Shown here: positions 20,291 to 26,229 of the stretch, one piece after another | Position numbering within the stretch: the first letter of the stretch is position 1 | How the letters are laid out: each line of letters starts with the position of its first letter | Assembly: GCA_018257865.1 (NCBI GenBank) | Contig: JAEUBA010000200.1 | Coordinates: 1 to 26,229 of the forward strand | Reading direction: 5' to 3' | Length of the DNA stretch: 26,229 nt | DNA from: Stereocaulon alpinum | Taxonomy: Eukaryota > Ascomycota > Lecanoromycetes > Lecanorales > Stereocaulaceae | The notes under the pieces: generated by a model | The model's database searches: none | The model's input: the letters and a program-made list of their open reading frames with translations, nothing else | What the model was told of the DNA's origin: nothing | Translations under genes and position numbers: made by a program

Positions 20291-21531
20291 ATACTAGAAT
20301 TACTCTACTACCTTCCTAGCTAGAAATAAACTTTTCCGCTATTTATATTCCTCCTACTAAAAGGAGACGTTATTACAGCCGCTAATTCCTTTAGAAAGAA
20401 TAGAACTAAAGGTCTTAATAAATTATACCTTCTTAGGAGAACGAATTTATATTAAATCTAATAGTAAACCGCTAAAGGCTAAGCCTAGGTATACCTTCTA
20501 AGGCTTCTATTACGCTACGGTATAGGTTTCTATTAGCAGCGAAACCTTTAACGCCTATACTAATATAGGCTACCCTATAACCCTATTTAATCGTAGCAAG
20601 TTACTATAGCTTCTTTCTAATATCAAATTATAAAAGCTAGTATCCCTAATTCTAGTAAGAGGACTAGGAGACGCCGTTTATTAAACGTATAAATATATAA
20701 ATATTTTATTTATCCTTTAGGGCGAACTTAAAGGAAGGCTAGCTAAAGCTAAGCTAAGCGGCGAAGTCTATATTATTAAGAAGCTTAGAGCTAATATACT
20801 TATAGGGAATAATATTATTATCCCTTATAAGATTCTACTAGACCCCGCTAATTACTATATAACTATTAGCGAATATAAGAATATAATAGTAAGGATAGAT
20901 ATAGTAGCTAGAGGTACGCCGCTAATCTAGCGTATAGTTCGCTCTAAGTTAACTATAATAGTCCTACTAAGGTCTACGGCTACTATCCCTATAGTCTACT
21001 ATAGTACCCTTCCTTAGGACTATAACTTCCTCTTTAAGCCTAAATACTCTTAAGATTTAGGGTTTAAGGGAGGAGTCTATACTTATATAGTTAATATATT
21101 AGTATCTTTTATCTAAGTACGTAATACTATAGAGTAACTAGTATAAATTAATTAACGCGTAAAGCTAGGTAACTTTATTAAGTATACTTAGGATAGGTAT
21201 TACCTTACTAGCCTAAATAAGGCCCCTCTCGCAGCTAGCGGATAGTTAAATAGGAAACCTTTATAATCCTAGAAATCTAATATTACTAAGGTAGTAATAG
21301 TAGCGTCGGTCTATATAGCTACTACTATTATAGAACTTATACTAAATACCGCCTTAACTAAAGAGGTAGCCTCTACTAAATTATCTTTAGCTATCCTAGT
21401 CGCGATCAACCCAGCCCTAGAATATATTACGTCGAACGGTATTACTATATACGGAAATTAGTAGGATACTACTAGAATTACTACGGTAGCAGAAAATTTC
21501 CCTAATATCTAAACGGATTACGGCTAGACCG
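20291..21531 (+). pseudogene. pol: Gypsy B aspartic protease and linker to RT, cut by LINE F
   Basis: The retropepsin active site region reads AYTNIGYPITLFNRSKLLQ near 20550-20610 (normally Asp-x-Gly-x-x-x-Thr-Leu), followed by KLQKLVSLILVRGLGDAVYQ and the ANILIGNNIIIPYKILLDPA block near 20795-20855. These are the flap and the second conserved region of fungal Gypsy proteases. The linker continues in register to NFPNIQTDYGQTVN at 21495-21531, which normally sits just before the RT domain. There the reading ends abruptly at the LINE F tail. RT and integrase are presumably beyond the right edge of the window, on the far side of the LINE. Confidence 0.8.
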
Positions 21532-21829
21532 TTAATTAATTAATTAATTTATACGCCTATTCTAGTATCTATATATACTAATAAGGGTATTCTCTTATAT
21601 TATTAGGAAATCTAGGGGGGTTAAAGGCCCTCTAGACGCGAAAGAAACCTTTTTAAAGTTACCCCTTCTAGCTAAAAACTTTCGCTTATTAGCTTACTTA
21701 TTATTCTACTCTACCTATCTAACCTTACCGCTAGGCTCTATAATACTAGTAATAATAATCTCCGCTACCCTAATAGACCCTATAATACTCCGGTAGCTCC
21801 GCCGCCTTTAGCTTCTACTTATACTTAGG

Positions 21830-24800
21830 CTTCTTTATCTTTAGGGTTTTTATTGCTAGTTCTACTTTAATAGGGAGTTTAAACTAGGAGAGTTATTCCT
21901 TAGTAAGTTAATACTATGTTAAGAATCCTAACCTAACTAGCTATCTTATAGCCGCTCTTATACTAGTAACCTTAACTAGTATAATCCTAATATTATAAGT
22001 CTCTTTAATAAGCTCCCTTTAAGTATTACTAAGCTTTAGGTAGTATAGGAGAATATACTTTATATCCTAATTCCTCTATCTATAACTATAGCGGGTATTA
22101 TAGACCCTTAGTACTTTCGCTTTATAAAGGAAGTAGTTAAACCTATTCTTCCTACTTTAAAGTTAGACTACTATTAAGCTTTCTACCTTCCTAAGCTTTA
22201 GGTAGTAGTTATACCTTCCTCTAAATAATAGTTTATTCTATATAGGTATATAAGAGTATTTAGGGATAGTATCCTTATATACCTTCTACCGCTTAATCTA
22301 CTTCGCTATTACCTAGCCTTATATCTTTTTAGCTAGGATACCTACGTCTTAATACTCCTTAATATCTATTTCTAAGTTATACTAATATACTTTCCTCCTT
22401 ATTACTATTACTATTTAATCCTAATCCTTTACCTTAAGCTCCTATAGGGTATATTCTTCCTTTTTTAGTAATAGGGTTAGGTATATTAGGCGTACCCTTC
22501 CTCTCCTTCCCCGTAGTCTCCTATAGATTAAGCGGTTACCTTTAATTATTAAGGGGTATACCCCCCTTAGTACTTAGTATCTTATAACTAAGGCGTCTAT
22601 ATAGGTTTAGATAGGTATAATAACTACCTCCGCTTTTAGGACTTAGACTAGTATTACCTTATATACTCTAAGTACTATCTATAGGTAGTTATTCTATATT
22701 ATTATAAGTATCTTAATATACTTTTCTATAACTCCCTACCCCTTAGTAGGGGTATACTATATTAGAGTAGTAAATATAAGTATAGACCTTACCGCTATAC
22801 TATATACCTTCCTATACTTCTTAAATATAGCTCCCTAAGTTAATCCTACTAGGTACTTAATCGCTTAGGCTTAAGTAGTAGTCTTTATCTTTACCTACGC
22901 TATATATAGGCCCTAGCGGAGTTTAGTATTAATATATAGCCCTAGGACCTTAATACTTACTTTTAGCTTAACCTCTATATTACTAAATTATACTATCTCC
23001 TTTATATTAAACCTTTTAGGGGCGTATAATAGATATACTAGTTTATACTTCTAAGGCGCGAACGTCGCCTTATATATTTTCGCCTATATTTAGTAAAGCT
23101 TATAGGCCTATTCTAGCTACCTATAGTTCGTTTCCGTTATCTTACTATATACTAGTAGGTATATATTATCTATAAATCCTCCTACTTATACTAGGATTTT
23201 TACTTTTAAGTATACTTTAATTAGTAGTATATTAAAGAAGAGAAATAGAATTAGTAATATAGATAATCCTTATAAAATCCCTATCTCTATTACCTCTACT
23301 AGGCTAGTTTTACCTCTTAGAGTAATTAATATCGCTCTATCTTTAAGGAAGCTTATAGTCTATTAAATAATTCCCTTAGGGATTCCTTTTATCTTTAGGT
23401 TATAGAGTAGCCTTTTATAGGATATATTATTAAATACCCCTACTATATTTAGTAATAGTAGGCTCGCTACGTTATCTTTACCCTAGTTCTATATTATATA
23501 AACTAAATCTATAATAGTCTCTAAGGCTATTTCTACTAAGTATCTCTTTCTACCCCTTATCTAGTATTCTAAGAGTAGGTAATTCCTTTTAGCTATTCTA
23601 CTAAGATATTTCGCTATTACTATCTCTAATACTTTCCTAAGTATATCTAGTAATATAATAGGCTAGTACGCCTTAGGCTCTAAATAGTTAGTCTTTTTTA
23701 GTTTCTTTAGTATTACTATATTCGCCTCCTAAAACTTCTTTAGGTAGTATCTATAGTCTAAGTACGCTTAAAATATCCTTCTTAATATTTCTATTATCTC
23801 TATATATACTACTCTTAGGAACCTATTTAGGATCCCTAAGATCCTTAAGGCCTTATCTACTACTAAGTACTAAATTATATCCCTTACCTTCTTTAAGGTA
23901 ATCTTACTATCTATTACTATAGGTTCTAAGTAGTCGGCCCCCTCTATATTTATTAAGTCTATTAGGGGTAAAGGTAGGAAGAGGACCCTCCTTAGGGCCT
24001 CTACCTTCCTCTTAAAGTCTATTACTTTATTCCTATTTCCGTCTTTAATAGCTAGAAATTACGGTAGCTCTTTAGGGTATATACTCCTTTCCCTTCCCTA
24101 TTTAATAAGTTACTATACCCCTCTTAGTCTTAGTAATACTTTATAGACTCCCTCTCTAAAAGCTATTATCCTAGCCTTCTATAGGGTAGTAACCTTTTCC
24201 CTTTTAGCCTAATAGAGGGCTTCCTTAGTTTCTACGTTCCTACTATAGTAGTAGGCCTTAAGCGCTACCTATAATACTTTAGTTACCCTTATATATACCC
24301 TATTCTAATATAGCTTAGCCCCTACGTACGGTTCCTTATATAAGATAGTATCTTCTATTACCTCTTATAGTATAGCTATAAGCCTATTAATATACTAGTT
24401 AATTATATCTTTAAAGTCTACTAAGTACTAGCTTATTACTTTATTTAGGATCTTTATATATTTTTAGATTTCCTCTTTAGTTACCTTCGCCTCTATCCTT
24501 TTCTAAGCCCTCTTCTAGTATACTAGGCGTTCGCTCTATATCTATTCTAGCTTTATAATAATTAGTATATAGTCTAATCCTATATTAAGGTTATTCCTTA
24601 CCCCGTACTTTACTATCGTATTATACGCGCCTTTAGTTAGGAATATAAGGTTAATAGTACTCTCTAAGCCCCTATTCTACTATATAACTACCTTCTCTAG
24701 TAGTCTTAGAATTATACCTCTCTCTCCTACTATCTCTAGCAGCTTATCTACTATAGTATAGTATATTATTCGTCCTAAGTTATTTTAGTATAGGTAGTAT

Positions 24801-25230
24801 AGGTTAAAGTCTCTTATAATTATATATTTACCCTCGTTCCCTAGCGCTTCCTCTAGTCTTAGGATAGTTATTAGACTATTCTTTAATATATAGCTTACTA
24901 GTAAGGGGTTATAGATATTATATACCTATACCCTCTCCCCTAGCGGCCCTCTAGTATTCTCTATTCTATCCTTAATATCCTTTTAGGTCTTTATAACTTA
25001 GATCTATAATAAGTATAAGTCGCCTCCTTAGTATTCTACCCCCTAGTTATTAGGATCTATTCTTTTATTTATATAGAAATACGTCCTAGCCTCTAAGTCT
25101 CCTCTATAGGCTAAGTAGAATCTACTTATACTTATATTATATAAGGTTCTATTTATTAGGTTATATACTAGCTCCTAAATTACTAATACGTCTATATCTT
25201 TTATATCTTTATTTTAAGAAGTAGTACTAT
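21830..25230 (-). pseudogene. LINE F ORF2 remnant: endonuclease and reverse transcriptase
   Basis: Minus strand from about 25205: IKDIDVLVIQELVYN starts an apurinic-type endonuclease (canonically ...IQEP). DFNLYYLYQNNLGR is near 24770-24815 (family G-D-F-N-x-H-H), STINLIFLTKGA near 24640-24680 (D to N), and GLDYILI at 24559-24580, where the catalytic Ser-Asp-His now has Tyr for His. RT follows: SKITLKKVRDI near 23895-23930, matching LINE G, and the catalytic box FIDN near 23168-23180 (expected F-A-D-D). The C-terminal Cys/His region is around 22100-22200. The protein nicks target DNA and primes cDNA synthesis from the nick. Frames shift in places, and stops are abundant. Confidence 0.85.
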
Positions 25231-25249
25231 TACTATATCCTTCTTCCTC

Positions 25250-26105
25250 TATATATTATACTATAGTATTTTTAGGTAGGGTATATCCCTTATTAGGTAA
25301 GGGTCGCTTAGATATTCTTCTATATTTAGATAGTCTTAGTAGTCTTTACTACTCCTAAAGTCTATATAAGGGTATTTATTAGACTAATCCTCTTTATAAA
25401 TAGGGGCTATTACCCTTACTCTACTTTAGAGAGGGTTATTAGTTATCCCCTTTTTACTACCTCCTTAGTTCCTTTCTAAGGCTTATCTATTATATCCTCT
25501 AAGGCCTTCCTCTTCCCTTTAGAGATTACTTTATACTACCCTTTTAGGCTAGTCCTTTTTAGTATCGCTAGTATAAGCCTTACTAAGTATTACTTTAAGG
25601 TCTCTTTAAAGTATTTTAGCTTATACTTAATTCTTTACCTAGCCTTAGTATTCTCCTTTTATTAGATTAAGTAGGTTTTACTCTATACTAAGTACTCCCT
25701 CTTATATACTATATACTTAGGCTTACTGCTAGCTCTTTCTATATAATTATTAGTTATATAATTTTAGGCGTATATCCTATAATAGGTAGGGTATTTATAC
25801 GCCTTAGTAATATATCTATACCTATAGTAGTTAAAGTATTACTTAAGGGTAGCTTCTCTCTCCTAGTAATTATAGAAGAGGAGGCTATTCTCTACTACTA
25901 TTCCCTCTATAATAAGTTAGTTCGCCGCTTTTAGGCTTAGGATCTTAATTATTATTATAGAGAACCTCTTCTCCCTCTTAAGTATATCTAGCTTTAATAT
26001 AAATATAGGCTACTTAGCCTTTATTATCTCTAACTCTAAGTAGAGCTTCCTATTATCTTTTTTTAAGGTTTTAAAAACCCCTTATTAATCCTTTATATCT
26101 ATTAT
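25250..26105 (-). pseudogene. LINE F ORF1 C-terminal part with CCHC knuckles
   Basis: The minus strand from 26105 gives the C-terminal part of a Tad-type ORF1 protein. A coiled or helical stretch (RKLYLELEIIKAKQPIF) is followed by SLKAANQLIIEGIVVEN, equivalent to the ...SPEAANRLIxxGLxxEN segment of the family. Then comes a series of zinc-knuckle motifs near 25690-25860: QYFNYYRYRYITKAY, TYYRIYAQNYITNNY, KPKYIVYKREY. In these nearly all Cys and His read Tyr, as RIP of TGC and CAC codons predicts. Downstream is a stop-rich tail. The N-terminal half is lost at the 26105/26106 junction. Confidence 0.75.
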
Positions 26106-26229
26106 CACCACCTGAAGCTTAGGAAGGCAGAAAGCTCGATGGCAGTCCAACTCCGAAGTGGGAAGAATGGGTTTAACCACTTCCTTTATAAGGCGAGGGT
26201 GCCAGGGGTCCGCAGTGCCCGCTGCAGTT
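26106..26229 (+). CDS. Unmutated LINE ORF2 fragment, F/G family, both ends incomplete
   Basis: This plus-strand piece aligns without gaps to LINE G 13997-14120. The frame from 26106 is open for all 41 codons (HHLKLRKAESSMAVQL... to ...GVRSARCS). It lies in the ORF2 C-terminal region just entering the C-x-C zinc motif, where the first Cys (TGC at 26224-26226) is intact, unlike G. Of 20 differences from G, all have C or G here and T or A in G; 15 are at CpA/TpG. CpA and TpG are normally frequent here, in sharp contrast to the rest of the window. It starts abruptly inside LINE F ORF1, in the opposite orientation, as a 5'-truncated LINE insertion would. It runs off the window, so its length and integrity are unknown. 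A join error at a contig end is an alternative. Confidence 0.8.

Larger units (their letters stand above)
21532..26105 (-). mobile_element. Near full-length Tad-like LINE F, RIP-inactivated
   Basis: This minus-strand non-LTR retrotransposon of at least 4574 bp inserts in Gypsy B pol. It carries the C-terminal part of ORF1, then ORF2 with endonuclease and RT, and a 3' UTR matching LINE G. Its tail is four AATT units where LINE G has mostly AATC, which is what CpA-to-TpA mutation of the tail would yield. The 5' end is not reached: ORF1 is cut at 26105, where an unmutated LINE fragment begins. Its target duplication would lie outside the window. Confidence 0.85.

Noticed and set aside
1..26229. 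Host genes, tRNA or rRNA genes, or a biosynthetic or defence cluster
   Set aside because: No uninterrupted frame of gene length, no introns with coding flanks, and no tRNA or rRNA signature was seen; all coding traces are retroelement proteins.

Overview
This window looks like a heterochromatic block from a filamentous ascomycete (Pezizomycotina). It is made almost entirely of retrotransposons nested in one another, nearly all inactivated by repeat-induced point mutation (RIP). CpA and TpG are strikingly rare and TpA is very common, while CpG, CpC and GpG remain frequent. Read in the right frame, long reverse transcriptase, RNase H, integrase and Gag polypeptides can still be followed for hundreds of codons. 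They are broken mainly by TAG/TAA codons standing where CAG, CAA or TGG belong, and Cys or His residues of metal-binding motifs often read Tyr. I found no host gene, tRNA, rRNA or CRISPR array.

Layout. 1-2389 (+) is the 3' part of Ty3/Gypsy element A (RNase H and integrase), with a 70-bp LINE 3'-end scrap at 1831-1900 and a possible polypurine tract and LTR near 2374-2530. About 2830-3660 (-) is ORF1 of a Tad-like LINE (E). E is split by a complete chromodomain Gypsy element D (3666-10916, minus strand) with 173-bp LTRs and an exact 5-bp target duplication TCTTT. Gypsy element C (minus) follows in two pieces, 11216-12251 (protease and RT) and 14690-about 16300 (Gag). They are separated by a 5'-truncated LINE G (12252-14676, plus) with an exact 13-bp target duplication. 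16300-17788 holds promoter-like, tandemly repeated, probably LTR or leader DNA. Gypsy element B (plus; Gag from 17789, then protease) runs to 21531, where near-full-length LINE F (21532-26105, minus; ORF1, endonuclease, RT) interrupts it. The last 124 bases (26106-26229) are a piece of the same LINE family that is not RIP-mutated and has an open reading frame.

How it fits together. Two insertions are proved by exact target duplications: D into E and G into C. The insertion of F into B is inferred from the tail and the abrupt loss of coding. The unmutated fragment serves as an internal control: against its mutated homologue in G it differs at 20 sites, all C-to-T or G-to-A toward the mutated copy. 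Element D carries a chromodomain at the end of its integrase, a domain that in related chromoviruses binds methylated histone H3 tails and steers insertion into heterochromatin. This fits where it is found. The most noteworthy points are the cleanly CpA-restricted mutation pattern, the unmutated LINE piece at the right edge, and the intact nested architecture from which an insertion order can be read.
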